In this document: positions 36,895 to 45,319 of the stretch, piece by piece
Position numbering within the stretch: the stretch's first letter is position 1
Layout: each line of letters opens with the position of its first letter
NCBI RefSeq assembly: GCF_009708175.1
Contig: NZ_WMBB01000013.1
Location: 124,001-188,000, forward strand
DNA length: 64,000 bases
From: Nocardia aurantiaca
GTDB lineage: Bacteria; Actinomycetota; Actinomycetes; Mycobacteriales; Mycobacteriaceae
Direction of reading: 5' to 3'
Position numbers and translations under genes: made by a program
The notes under the pieces: generated by a model
What the model saw: the letters and a program-made list of their open reading frames with translations, nothing else
The model's database searches: none
What the model was told of the DNA's origin: nothing

Positions 36895-36910
36895 TTGAGT
36901 GAGTGTTCAA
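36895..36910. promoter_or_regulatory. TetR operator candidate, site 1 (TTGA-N8-TCAA)
   Basis: TTGAGTGAGTGTTCAA upstream of the quinone-reductase gene. Half-sites TTGAGT/TTGAAC match those of site 2 before the tetR gene, with the same spacing. Confidence 0.65.
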
Positions 36911-36926
36911 ATATCGACGGGAAAGA

Positions 36927-36950
36927 AGGGCCGCCCACGAGGACGGCCCT
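36927..36950 (-). terminator. Rho-independent-like terminator of the tetR gene
   Basis: On the minus strand AGGGCCGTCC and GGGCGGCCCT form a ten-bp stem with one mismatch and a 4-base loop, followed by TTCTTT. It lies about 20 bases past the TetR stop and before the quinone reductase promoter. Confidence 0.7.
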
Positions 36951-36969
36951 GCAACGGTTTTCGCTGCGT

Positions 36970-37560
36970 CTATGTGGGCGAAAGCCCGGCGAAGACATTG
37001 TCGACGATCGCTCGCAACACCTGCTCGTCGGGATTCGCCTTGCCTACCACCATCAGCCCCTGCGAAGTGGCCACCAAGCCCTTCGCAACGGTGACGGGAT
37101 CGACGTTCGATCGGATCTCCTTGCGAAGCACGGCATTCCGCAACGCGTTCCGCATCCGATCCTCCAAGCGCGCCAGATGCCCGCGCACCACGGCGGCTGC
37201 CGCGTCATCGGTGGCGGCGTTCTCGATGGCGGTGTTCACCAGCAGGCAGCCCATCCGGCCCTCCGGCGAGAGCAGGTCGGCCACCAGGCCATCGAAGTAG
37301 CCGCGCACCTGCGCCAGCGACGCGTTCGGATCATCGAGTTCGCCCAGTTTCCGAGGCACGATCAGATCCGAGTAGCGCCGTAGCGAGGCCAAGAACAGCG
37401 CGTGCTTGCCACCGGGGAAAGCGCTGTAGAGGCTGCCGGGTTTCACACCGGTCGCTTTGACCAGGTCTTCCACGGAGGTGGCTCGGTACCCGCGCTCCCA
37501 GAAGCGGCGCATGGCGGCATCCACCACGTCGTCGGGTTCGAATTCGCGAGTGCGGGCCAT
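36970..37560 (-). CDS. TetR-family repressor
   Basis: 196 residues; HTH from MARTREFEPDDVVDAAMRRF through YRATSVEDLVKATGVKPGSL and YSAFPGGKHALF, the TetR signature. The C-terminal part has the MGCLLVNTAIE motif of the YxaF/LmrA-like ligand domain. Promoter operator TTGA-N8-TCAA (site 2) overlaps the region just before its ATG, and site 1 lies before the adjacent quinone reductase. It therefore probably represses both genes until an electrophile or quinone-like inducer binds. Confidence 0.85.
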   Translation of the reverse strand: MARTREFEPDDVVDAAMRRFWERGYRATSVEDLVKATGVKPGSLYSAFPGGKHALFLASLRRYSDLIVPRKLGELDDPNASLAQVRGYFDGLVADLLSPEGRMGCLLVNTAIENAATDDAAAAVVRGHLARLEDRMRNALRNAVLRKEIRSNVDPVTVAKGLVATSQGLMVVGKANPDEQVLRAIVDNVFAGLSPT

Positions 37561-37572
37561 GGGTTCAAGATA

Positions 37573-37590
37573 CTTGAATAGTTACTCAAG
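37573..37590. promoter_or_regulatory. TetR operator candidate, site 2
   Basis: CTTGAATAGTTACTCAAG, an 18-base imperfect palindrome with perfect outer arms CTTGA/TCAAG, 12 bases before the tetR ATG. It has the same TTGA-N8-TCAA layout as site 1. Confidence 0.65.
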
Positions 37591-37731
37591 AATCAAGGGT
37601 GCAGTGACGACCGTACCGATACGCCCGGCCGACGCGATTGCGCCATATTCCCTGCGTGAACTCCTACTCTTCAGTAGCATTCGATTGTAAGCCCAACGGG
37701 GTGAACAACTTTCGATCGCACGGGGTGGTCC

Positions 37732-39228
37732 ATGACAGCACCGGCAACAGGAAGCACCGAACTCCACCCGCCGCGGTGGCAGCCCGCGCCCATGCGCTGG
37801 CACAACACGCCGGTCACGTGGGGGCAATCGTGGCGGCTGGCGCTCGGGCTGCCCAAGCGGGTGCGGGAGCGCACCATCATGCAGTACCTGGCGGCCGATC
37901 TGCCCGGTCAGGACGATGTGCTGGTCGCGCGGCTGCCCATGGCGAAGTTCGTCATCGTGCGCAGTCCGGAGCTGGTGCGGCAGGTGCTGATCTCCAATCA
38001 TGAGAACTATGTGCGCGGCGCCGAATTCGACATGCTCGCAGTGGTTTTCGGGCAGGGCCTGGTGACGCAGCGCGACGATCGGCTCTACCACCGCAACAAG
38101 CGGCTGGTGCAGCCGATCTTCGCGCGCAGCGCCATCGACCAGTTCGACGTGCCGATGGTCGAGGCGGCGCAGGAGACGGCCCGGCGGTTGCGGGAGGCCG
38201 GGAAGCCGGTCGACGTGGGTGTGGAGATGACCCGGCTGATGCTGGACATCGTGGCGCGCACCATGTTCGGCACCGATCTGAACGGTCCCATCTCGAAGAT
38301 CAAGTTGAAGCGGCTGCTGAAGTTCTTCGGCGTGGGTGTGATCACCAATGTCAGCCGGACGCTGCGGCCGCTGTCCATGTGGGTGGTGCGGCGCACCGAG
38401 AAGCCGGAAAAACAAGCGGGATCACGGCTTCCGATTCGCGCCATGCGCGCCGCCTCCTGGATAGCCGCCCCGCACATCATGTTCGAGCTGCGGGGCATCG
38501 AGAACGCGGTCGCCGGAATCATCGCCGACCACCGTGAGGGACGCATCACGCGCAAGGACAATCTGCTCGGGCTGCTCATGGCGGCCACCGATCCCGAGAC
38601 CGGGCACAGCTACACCGATCTCGAGATCCGAGATGAGCTCATGACGTTCATCGGCGCGGGCATGGAGACCTCCGCCACCGCGTTGACGTGGGTATGGAAG
38701 CTGCTCGCCGACCACCCCGCGGTACGGGAGCGCCTCTACGAGGAGCTGGGCACCGTGCTGGCCGGCCGCGTCCCCACCGCGGCCGACGTCGACAAGCTGG
38801 TGTGGACCAAGGCCATCTTCCTGGAGACGATGCGGCTGTACCCGCCGATCATGGCGTTCAGCAAGGTGGCGCTGGGTGAGGATGTGCTGGCCGGGTATCG
38901 CATCAAACCCGGCACCACGATCATGGTGAGCATGCACGGGGTGCACGGCAATCCCCGAATCTGGGACCGCGCGAGCGAATTCGATCCGACGCGCTATCTG
39001 CCGCAGAACATGACCCGGCCGCATCGGGAGGCGTCGCTGGCGTTCGGGGCGGGCAAGCGCATCTGCATCGCGCAGAACTTCGCCACCATGGAGGTGGTGC
39101 TCGCCATAGCCACCATCGCCCAGCAGCTGGATCTGTGCCTTGCCACGAATGAGCCCATCCGGCCGCAGCTTTCGTTCATCGGGGCGCCGGACAAGCCGCT
39201 GCTCATGCGGGCCGTGCCACGCCCCTGA
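37732..39228 (+). CDS. Cytochrome P450 (class with FGAGKRIC heme loop)
   Basis: 498 residues. I-helix FIGAGMETSATALTW, K-helix LETMRLYPP (E-x-x-R intact), and heme loop FGAGKRICIAQNFATME with the Cys ligand. The P450 differs from the conservon pair: longer N-terminus and an F-A-x-M-E end like CYP102/CYP110/CYP4-type fatty-acid oxidases. Substrate is unknown. It is alone between the tetR gene and a second TetR operon; no redox partner is adjacent. Confidence 0.85.
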   Translation: MTAPATGSTELHPPRWQPAPMRWHNTPVTWGQSWRLALGLPKRVRERTIMQYLAADLPGQDDVLVARLPMAKFVIVRSPELVRQVLISNHENYVRGAEFDMLAVVFGQGLVTQRDDRLYHRNKRLVQPIFARSAIDQFDVPMVEAAQETARRLREAGKPVDVGVEMTRLMLDIVARTMFGTDLNGPISKIKLKRLLKFFGVGVITNVSRTLRPLSMWVVRRTEKPEKQAGSRLPIRAMRAASWIAAPHIMFELRGIENAVAGIIADHREGRITRKDNLLGLLMAATDPETGHSYTDLEIRDELMTFIGAGMETSATALTWVWKLLADHPAVRERLYEELGTVLAGRVPTAADVDKLVWTKAIFLETMRLYPPIMAFSKVALGEDVLAGYRIKPGTTIMVSMHGVHGNPRIWDRASEFDPTRYLPQNMTRPHREASLAFGAGKRICIAQNFATMEVVLAIATIAQQLDLCLATNEPIRPQLSFIGAPDKPLLMRAVPRP

Positions 39229-39481
39229 CCCTCAGCCGCTGACCCGACACTCCGGTTCCCGGCCCCCAGTGCCCGACGCACAGCCCGCCTGAGGCAGCAC
39301 GGACTTCAGGTTTCGGCGGCAGGAGTCAATCGGCCGGCGCGACCAACGCCGACACCGGCTCCGGTAAGAGACGCCCACGGACACAACCATTCACGTCGAT
39401 GATCGGCGATGCCCCCGGGGCGTCACGACACAGTTCGGCGGCAGCACCCCCGCAGGGTCTTGCGTGTTGGCAGACCTCCTC
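39229..39481. other. Gap before the second TetR operon
   Basis: No gene is supported; the first 100 bases after the P450 stop contain GC-rich short inverted repeats but no clear terminator. The promoter of the next operon begins at its right end. Confidence 0.35.
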
Positions 39482-39534
39482 TTGACATCGAGATTTCGTG
39501 CATTAATTTGTTGCATGAAACTTCTGCACGAAAT
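39482..39534 (+). promoter_or_regulatory. Promoter with long perfect inverted repeat before tetR/HOD-like operon
   Basis: TTGACA (39482-39487) and TAATTT 16 bases later fit a sigma-70-type promoter. Ten-base perfect arms ATTTCGTGCA (39493-39502) and TGCACGAAAT (39525-39534) span it, with a related TGCATGAAA half-site between. It is the likely operator for the TetR gene that starts 9 bases further on, so autoregulation is expected. Confidence 0.7.
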
Positions 39535-39542
39535 GAGGATTG

Positions 39543-40154
39543 ATGTCACCACGCAAGTACCGAATGGGCGCCAGGGCCGATGCGGTACAGCAAACCCGGG
39601 ATCGCATCGTGGCTGCGGCGATGGCACTGCACGCCGAGCGTGGTGTGCAAGCGACAGGGTGGGACGACATCGCGGCCGCCGCGGGTGTGTCGGCGGCGAC
39701 CGTCTATCGGCACTTCGGTTCACTCGATGAATTGATCCCTGCCTGTGCGCAGACGGTGTTCGCCATCATCGTCCCGCCCACGCTGGAAGAGGCCCGCCGC
39801 CAGTTCGCGACGATGGACGACCTCACCGACCGGTTCGAACACCTCGCACGCGAATCGGCCCATTGCTACCAGCGGGGCGAGCAGTGGCTGCACGCCGCCT
39901 ATCGTGAGCGGGATTTCATCCCCGCATTGGCCGCGGCACTGGCCGTTATCGAGGACACCCTGAAGGTCCTCGTAAATGCGGCGGCGGACCGACGGCTGAC
40001 GAAGGCGCAGAACAGCGAGCTGTTCGTCCTGTGCAACTTCCCGCTGTGGAAGCAACTCGTCGACAGCGGCCTCGGATACGCGAACGCGGAGGCCGCATGC
40101 ATCGGATTGGTCCGCGACGCGGTGTCGCGGATTGTGGATGATCGGAGAACCTGA
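39543..40154 (+). CDS. TetR-family regulator of the HOD-like gene
   Basis: 203 residues; HTH segment VQQTRDRIVAAAMALHAERG, TGWDDIAAAAGVSAATVYRHF. The rest is a helical ligand domain. ATG 39543 has GAGG five bases upstream. TGATG overlap with the next gene shows one operon. A strong inverted repeat before it suggests autorepression. By gene order it resembles AqdR-type control of quinolone-degrading dioxygenases; this is inference. Confidence 0.8.
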   Translation: MSPRKYRMGARADAVQQTRDRIVAAAMALHAERGVQATGWDDIAAAAGVSAATVYRHFGSLDELIPACAQTVFAIIVPPTLEEARRQFATMDDLTDRFEHLARESAHCYQRGEQWLHAAYRERDFIPALAAALAVIEDTLKVLVNAAADRRLTKAQNSELFVLCNFPLWKQLVDSGLGYANAEAACIGLVRDAVSRIVDDRRT

Positions 40155-40951
40155 TGACACAGACGACGATGCCGCCGCGCATCGCGGTCGACAAGATCGG
40201 CGATGGCGAGCCGGCGCTGCTCTTCCTGCCGGGATGGTGCGACTTCCGTAGTCTCTTCCGCGATCTGCTGCCTCTCACGGGGCGGCATCGCACCAGCGTA
40301 TCGCTCGACTGGCGCGGCCACGGCGGCTCGGATCGCGCCCTGGTCGACTTCGGGGCCATCGAACTCGCCGACGACGCGCAGCGCGTTATCGAAGACCTCG
40401 GGCTGGCTCGCGTGATCCCCATCGGTCAGGCCCACGCCGGATGGATTGCGCTGGAGTTGCGCCGCCGCCTCGGTCCGGAGCGCGTGCCGGGTGTGGTTTT
40501 TCTCGACTGGATGGTGCTCGGTCCGCCTCCCGGATTCCTCGACGCGCTCGTTGGCCTGCAGAACCTTGCCGCATCGGAGGGCGTACGCGCTGCGTTGATG
40601 GAGATGTGGACGCGCGGCATCGACTCGCCGGCAGTGCATGCGCACGTCGCGAGGATGTCCACGCATGGATTCGACATGTGGGCGCGTGCCGGGCGCGAGA
40701 TCGCGGCGGGGTTCGCCGCCAATGGCTCGCCGGTGGCCGCGCTGGAGGCCCTCGCCTGCCCAGCACTGCACGTGTACGCCCAACCGACCGACGATGAATT
40801 CCTCAGCGCCCAAAAGGCTTACGCGGCCGCGCACCCATCGTTCCACGTCCAGCGCCTCGACGCCTCGAGCCACTTCCCGGTGCTGGAGGTCCCCGGCGAG
40901 ATCGCCACAGCGATCGAGGCGTTCGCCGGCGAGGTCGAAGCCATCGACTGA
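40154..40951 (+). CDS. Alpha/beta-hydrolase-fold protein related to cofactor-free quinolone dioxygenases (HOD/AqdC-like)
   Basis: 265 residues of the alpha/beta hydrolase fold. LFLPGWCDFRSLF, SLDWRGHGGSD, GQAHAGWIALELRRRLG, VVFLDWMVLGPPPGF and SSHFPVLEVPGE line up, as I recall them, with the same blocks in 1H-3-hydroxy-4-oxoquinaldine 2,4-dioxygenase and the AqdC PQS-cleaving enzyme. The elbow has Ala where Ser is usual, but keeps its His; the Asp and final His are kept. So it is not a normal serine hydrolase. Reaction and substrate need testing. It is coupled to the TetR gene. Confidence 0.6.
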   Translation: MTQTTMPPRIAVDKIGDGEPALLFLPGWCDFRSLFRDLLPLTGRHRTSVSLDWRGHGGSDRALVDFGAIELADDAQRVIEDLGLARVIPIGQAHAGWIALELRRRLGPERVPGVVFLDWMVLGPPPGFLDALVGLQNLAASEGVRAALMEMWTRGIDSPAVHAHVARMSTHGFDMWARAGREIAAGFAANGSPVAALEALACPALHVYAQPTDDEFLSAQKAYAAAHPSFHVQRLDASSHFPVLEVPGEIATAIEAFAGEVEAID

Positions 40952-40991
40952 ACCGCCTGGCGTCGTCAGCGACACCCGATCCGCGCGACCG

Positions 40992-42095
40992 CTAAGCCGC
41001 GGTGCTTTTCGCCGTTGCCGCCTGCCGGTTCGCCGAGCGAGCGAGGGCGGCCCAGTTCTCGGCCTGCTGGGCGGCGAGTTCGGCGACGATCTCGGCGCAG
41101 TAGGGCGGAAGGTTGGCGGCCATGTCCGCCCAGGCATCGGGGTCCGCGGGGATCGTGTCGAGCAAGCGGAGGAGCTGCTTGCCGGATTCGGTGCGGGCCA
41201 GGGCGGGATCCGAGCGCAGGCTCCGCACAGCGCGGGCGAGGTACGGCAGGTCCGTGGCGGCGGACTCGACCCACGGTGCCGCGGCTTGGCGACGGTCGTC
41301 ACGGATCCGTTCGGGTCGGCACTGACGTTCGAGCGGCTGCACCGCAGGGGACGGGTGCCGCGGGAGTCGGCGAGCGGGATTCGCGGTCGCTCGTTTCCGG
41401 ATGGCCGCGATGGTGCGCTCGGACAAGCCGATCACCTGGGCCAGCTGGTGATTCGACCAGTCGGGGTAGAACGACAGCGCCTGTTCGGCCGCGGCCTTGC
41501 GGTCGGCGGCGGACAATGGCAGCCCGTGCGCGCTGTTCAGCCGGATCGCGAGCAACAGCGCCTGCCCGTCGTCGCCGTCGAAATAGACGGCGTCGATCCA
41601 TTGCGCACCGCTGAACATCGCCGCCCGCACGCGGTGCGCGCCGTCGATCACCGTCATGCGCGCCCGGTGCACGACGATCGGCGGCAGGGCCGCGGCGACC
41701 TCCGACAGGGCGGTGACATGCCTCGAGTTCTCGCCGGATTGCCGGATCGAGTTGTCGATACACAGGCGGTCCAGCGGGATTCGAACGATATCCGAGGGAT
41801 CCGGTTCCAGGAGAGCGAGATTCGCGTTCAGATGAACTCGAATGGAAGACTCCCCCGGTCGCACCGCCCGGGCGGCAATCCACTGCCAGATGCCGCCACG
41901 AAGGTGAATCCACCACGCATTCTTCGGTCCGAGCACAGCTGTCTCCCAACGCCGAGCAGCCCCGATTCCCGGAGTGCTCCGCAAGCGTTTCCGGGCAAGG
42001 CCTACCAACGACGCGCCAGGCGGCATCACAGGGACTACCGGCAAGATTCCCGCTCGCGCGGGTGCGTGTACGCCGCAGTGTAACGATGGATGCAC
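40992..42095 (-). CDS. StrR/NovG-type ParB-like pathway regulator
   Basis: Up to 367 residues; start uncertain. The middle has the ParB-like fold: PLDRLCIDNSIRQSGENSRH, ALPPIVVHRARMTVIDGAHR, FDGDDGQALLLAIRLNSAHG and LPLSAADRKAAAEQAL. An HTH follows: YPDWSNHQLAQVIGLSERTI. These blocks in order are the StrR/NovG activators of antibiotic clusters. No biosynthetic cluster is in view next to it, so it is an orphan. GTG within the frame near residue 77 is an alternative start that would leave just the core. Confidence 0.65.
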   Translation of the reverse strand: MHPSLHCGVHAPARAGILPVVPVMPPGASLVGLARKRLRSTPGIGAARRWETAVLGPKNAWWIHLRGGIWQWIAARAVRPGESSIRVHLNANLALLEPDPSDIVRIPLDRLCIDNSIRQSGENSRHVTALSEVAAALPPIVVHRARMTVIDGAHRVRAAMFSGAQWIDAVYFDGDDGQALLLAIRLNSAHGLPLSAADRKAAAEQALSFYPDWSNHQLAQVIGLSERTIAAIRKRATANPARRLPRHPSPAVQPLERQCRPERIRDDRRQAAAPWVESAATDLPYLARAVRSLRSDPALARTESGKQLLRLLDTIPADPDAWADMAANLPPYCAEIVAELAAQQAENWAALARSANRQAATAKSTAA

Positions 42096-42377
42096 ATGAT
42101 CTTCAATTGAGCAAATCGTGAGCCTGCCTGCGGGTTTTATGGCGAATCATGCTGACCTGGCACGCATGCCCGCCGCGTATTCGAGCGGTGTTATATACAC
42201 AACAAACATTGCCGATGGTCTGTTTGCTGGCACCCGGATGATCCACTGAGCTCGCATGGGACATGTCACCCTCCGTCGTCCCGGCATGGTCTTGGCCGGA
42301 ATCCGGATGCTCCGAGCGATGCTGGGCTCAGATGGATGCCGGCCAAAACACGCCGGAATGACGAAACGGCTTCACGC
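42096..42377. other. Intergenic stretch between two minus-strand genes
   Basis: 282 bases upstream of the StrR-like gene. It is AT-rich around 42190, with GTGTTATATACAC (two mismatches from a palindrome) near 42189; this could be an operator or -10 area. No gene seen. Confidence 0.35.
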
Positions 42378-43394
42378 TCAGTAGTCCACCTCCGCCTCCG
42401 GATCCCGGACGGTGACCAGCGCGGCGGTGGTGTACTGATCCAGCGCCATGAGCACGGCCCGAGCCTGAACGGCCTTCCATCCGCCGTCGAGCGTCCGCAG
42501 CCGCAGCCGCCCCGAGGTGCGGCTGTGAGCGAGGTTGCGGCTCATGGCTTTCGCCGTCCCCAGATCTTCCGGATGGATCGCCGGCTCCGGCTCCCCCGCC
42601 AGCGACTGCCACGCGATGCCGGGCATGGCCGGACCCATCCAGCGCAGCAGCCGCAGCGTGCGCAGGTCGACAATGGCCCTGAAATCCCCCTCGGCCGCAG
42701 CGGCATCCAGCACCCGGTGCTCGAGAATCACCGGCGGCGGCGCCGCACTGACGTCGGTGGCGTCACCGATATCGTGGGTGACCCCGCGCAGGAAGACCTC
42801 GGATTCGCCTGCGGCATTGCGCTCTTCGAGCATCCGGCACGAGAAGTGCGCCGCCCGCAGCGCACCGTCATCCCGACGCACCGTCCACACCGCCTGATGT
42901 TCGGTGCCCGGCGCGGACCTGACCACCTTCGCCAGGGCATCCGACTCGTCGCTATTGGTGATGACGCGGGTGAACACCCCCGCGATGGCATGCTCGCGCG
43001 CCCTGTTCTCCGGCGCCACGCCATACAGATCCAGTAGATCATCCGACCGCGTCGACTTGGATGTGGACAGGTTGAAGTACCAAGCCCCCACCGGATCCCG
43101 CGGCGGCACCTCCTCCTCCACGGGACCCGACCACACCAACACCGCATGCATCCGCTCCGGCGTGATCAGCAATGGCATGGTGAGGGTCCGCCGCCGTCCG
43201 CTGTCGCTCATGATCTCCACCGGCTCGAGCGCTTCCGCTGTCGCCGCCACCGCCCCACGAAGGGTCGCCAACGTCTCGCGCTGACGGAATATCTGCGTCA
43301 ATGGCACGAATTTCCTTGGCGCACTGCCCAACCCGATGACCGTCGGCTCACCGCCGCCAAAGGTCTCGATCAACAGCCATCGCGTACCGACCAT
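42378..43394 (-). CDS. PAS-domain protein with N-terminal DUF5593-like segment
   Basis: 338 residues without a catalytic motif. The N-terminal 100 residues (WLLIETFGGGEPTVIGLGSA, KFVPLTQIF) resemble DUF5593 of nocardiae and mycobacteria. Two PAS-like folds follow: about 110-210 (GAWYFNLSTSKSTRSDDLLD, HAIAGVF...DESDALAKVV) and about 225-330 (FRAIVDLRTLRLLRWMG, AIHPEDL). No kinase or output domain is attached, so it may bind a partner. Function unknown. Confidence 0.55.
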   Translation of the reverse strand: MVGTRWLLIETFGGGEPTVIGLGSAPRKFVPLTQIFRQRETLATLRGAVAATAEALEPVEIMSDSGRRRTLTMPLLITPERMHAVLVWSGPVEEEVPPRDPVGAWYFNLSTSKSTRSDDLLDLYGVAPENRAREHAIAGVFTRVITNSDESDALAKVVRSAPGTEHQAVWTVRRDDGALRAAHFSCRMLEERNAAGESEVFLRGVTHDIGDATDVSAAPPPVILEHRVLDAAAAEGDFRAIVDLRTLRLLRWMGPAMPGIAWQSLAGEPEPAIHPEDLGTAKAMSRNLAHSRTSGRLRLRTLDGGWKAVQARAVLMALDQYTTAALVTVRDPEAEVDY

Positions 43395-43409
43395 CCGTGC
43401 CTTCCCCTC

Positions 43410-44225
43410 TCATCCCCTGACCACAAGCCGAATCAGCCTCTCGTACTGCCCGCCCGCCACCCTGGCGGCGACTTCGGCGAGGATCGCGTCGGGTCCTATC
43501 AGTACACGACTCTGCCCCCGTTCGATACCACGCAAAATCACCCGCGCCGCCGCACCCGGATCCGTCCGCGCGACATGCCGGTCGAACCGCTCCGCCGCCC
43601 TGTCCGCATCCACCCCCGCCGCCGCGAGCGCCGACCAGGCGATCCCGGTCTTCACCCCACCCGGAAAAACGCAGCTCACAGCCACATTCGGCTGCCCACG
43701 CAACTCCGACCGCAAGGACTCGGTGAACCCGCGAACCGCGAACTTGGCCGCCGTATAGGGCGCGGCCCCAGCCAGCCCGATCAACCCATACGCCGATGAG
43801 AGATTGGCGATCCTCCCCTGCGGCGACTTCACCACATACGGCAAAAACGCCTTGGTCGTCACCACGGTCGCCCCGAAGTTCGCCCGCATCACCGCATCGA
43901 AATCCCCCGGCCCCGACTCGAGCACCCCACCGTAGAACAACCTCCCCGCATTGTTGATCAACACATCAACTCCCCCCAACCGCCCCACGACCTCGTCCGC
44001 AACCTCCCCCATCCGCTCCACATCCGCCGCATCGGCCACCACCCCAACAACTTTCGCCCCCCGCCCCTGAAGCTCCTCCACCGTCTCCGCGAGCCGCTCC
44101 CCATCCACATCCACCAACCCCAGCGACCCCCCGGCCCCAGCCAACCGCACCGCCAACTCACGCCCGATTCCGGCCCCCGCCCCGGTGACGACAGCAACCC
44201 GACCCGCATAAAAGCTATGTTCCAT
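43410..44225 (-). CDS. Short-chain dehydrogenase/reductase
   Basis: 271-residue classical SDR: VTGAGAGIGRELAVRLA, DVDGERL for the cofactor ribose, INNAGRLF, NLSSAYGLI and the active site PYTAAKFAVRGFTESL. ATG 44225 is chosen; the frame open upstream overlaps the divergent gene. Codon usage switches to C-rich in its 3' half. It ends 15 bases from the PAS gene start on the same strand, so they may form an operon. Substrate unknown. Confidence 0.8.
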   Translation of the reverse strand: MEHSFYAGRVAVVTGAGAGIGRELAVRLAGAGGSLGLVDVDGERLAETVEELQGRGAKVVGVVADAADVERMGEVADEVVGRLGGVDVLINNAGRLFYGGVLESGPGDFDAVMRANFGATVVTTKAFLPYVVKSPQGRIANLSSAYGLIGLAGAAPYTAAKFAVRGFTESLRSELRGQPNVAVSCVFPGGVKTGIAWSALAAAGVDADRAAERFDRHVARTDPGAAARVILRGIERGQSRVLIGPDAILAEVAARVAGGQYERLIRLVVRG

Positions 44226-44338
44226 GCCCGTGAGTCTGCACAGCGTCCAGGCATCTCGCGAGACATGTTCCGCCGCAAAGCCGATCGCCGAACAACGCGG
44301 ATATGCTCTCCGGCAGAGCGTTTCATAATATCTGCGGT

Positions 44339-44836
44339 GTGAGCGCCGTGATTTCCGCCTTGATCGCCGTTGCCGGAACGCTGCTCGGCAGCGGGGCAAC
44401 TTTCCTCTTCCAGCGCATCACTGCGGACCGAGCAGCGGGTCAGGCCGCTGCCGAGCGTCTTCGACAGGATCGGCTCAATGCTTACAACGCCTTCGCCGAT
44501 ATGGCCCTGGAGTACCGCAGGACCCAGATCGACCGGTGGTACCGGATCCAGGAAGGTGGTCCGGATATCGAAGAGGCGACCAGGGCGGAGTCATACACCA
44601 AGCGCACCGCCCTGCGCAGCGCCTTGCTGCGCGTGCAGCTGTTGACCAGCGATACACGCCTGCATGAGCTGGGCAGCAAGATCATCGAGGTCACTCAGGC
44701 CATTCATCGCGCCGCCGATCTGCAGGCACGAAACGAGCGCGGCGATGAATCCAAGGCAATGATCGACGCTTTCGTCAAGCACGCCGCCATCGAGGTCCAG
44801 TCGGCTTTGATCGCTCTGGTACGCGTGGGCGGATAA
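44339..44836 (+). CDS. Small membrane-anchored helical protein
   Basis: 165 residues: a single N-terminal helix (VISALIAVAGTLLGSGATFLF), then a charged helical region (AAGQAAAERLRQDRLNAYNAF, LEYRRTQIDRWYRI) and another helical stretch. This pattern is common in actinomycete hypothetical proteins. GTG 44339 fits the first helix; no clear ribosome site. It is likely inner-membrane, facing the cytosol. Role unknown. Confidence 0.6.
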   Translation: MSAVISALIAVAGTLLGSGATFLFQRITADRAAGQAAAERLRQDRLNAYNAFADMALEYRRTQIDRWYRIQEGGPDIEEATRAESYTKRTALRSALLRVQLLTSDTRLHELGSKIIEVTQAIHRAADLQARNERGDESKAMIDAFVKHAAIEVQSALIALVRVGG

Positions 44837-45057
44837 CGCACGAACGATGTTGACGGAAGGCGAACCCGATCCTCTGGCAGGTGCAGACGCTCGCCGCTGT
44901 GATCGGACAGGCCTTCAATGCGAATCCTGGCGCGCCTTCTTCCGCACGCCCACCTCATTACCAGGGTGCGGAACGACTACTTCGAGGCGAATTCGGCAGT
45001 GCTGAACTATGATTCATGCCCAGCTTCGCAATTCTGTCGATCGGGAGGGGACGCGCG

Positions 45058-45290
45058 TTGTCGCGGATCGATGCACCACCGGCGCTGGTCGATCGAATCG
45101 ACGAGATGTCCCTGCTACTGGGATGCATCGATCGCGCCGTACAGGCTGGCGAGGGTGCGGTGGTGGTGCTGCAGGGTGAGGCAGGTGTCGGCAAGAGCAC
45201 CCTGTTGAAGACGTTCAGCGAGCACGCAGCCGAACGGCACCCCGATGGAGTCTTTTGTTGCGCGACCTTTCGCTGCAGATCTCGGACGCG
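45058..45290 (+). pseudogene. 5' fragment of an AAA/LuxR-type ATPase gene
   Basis: LVDRIDEMSLLLGCIDRAVQ followed by VVVLQGEAGVGKSTLLKTF, a perfect Walker A, is the N-terminal part of LAL or other large AAA regulators. After about 70 codons the reading loses similarity and the DUF397 gene on the other strand begins, so Walker B and all later domains are missing. It is a truncated remnant, perhaps cut off by insertion of the DUF5753/DUF397 pair. Confidence 0.6.
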
Positions 45291-45319
45291 CAAACCTTCA
45301 ACAGCCGCCCCCGCCCCCC

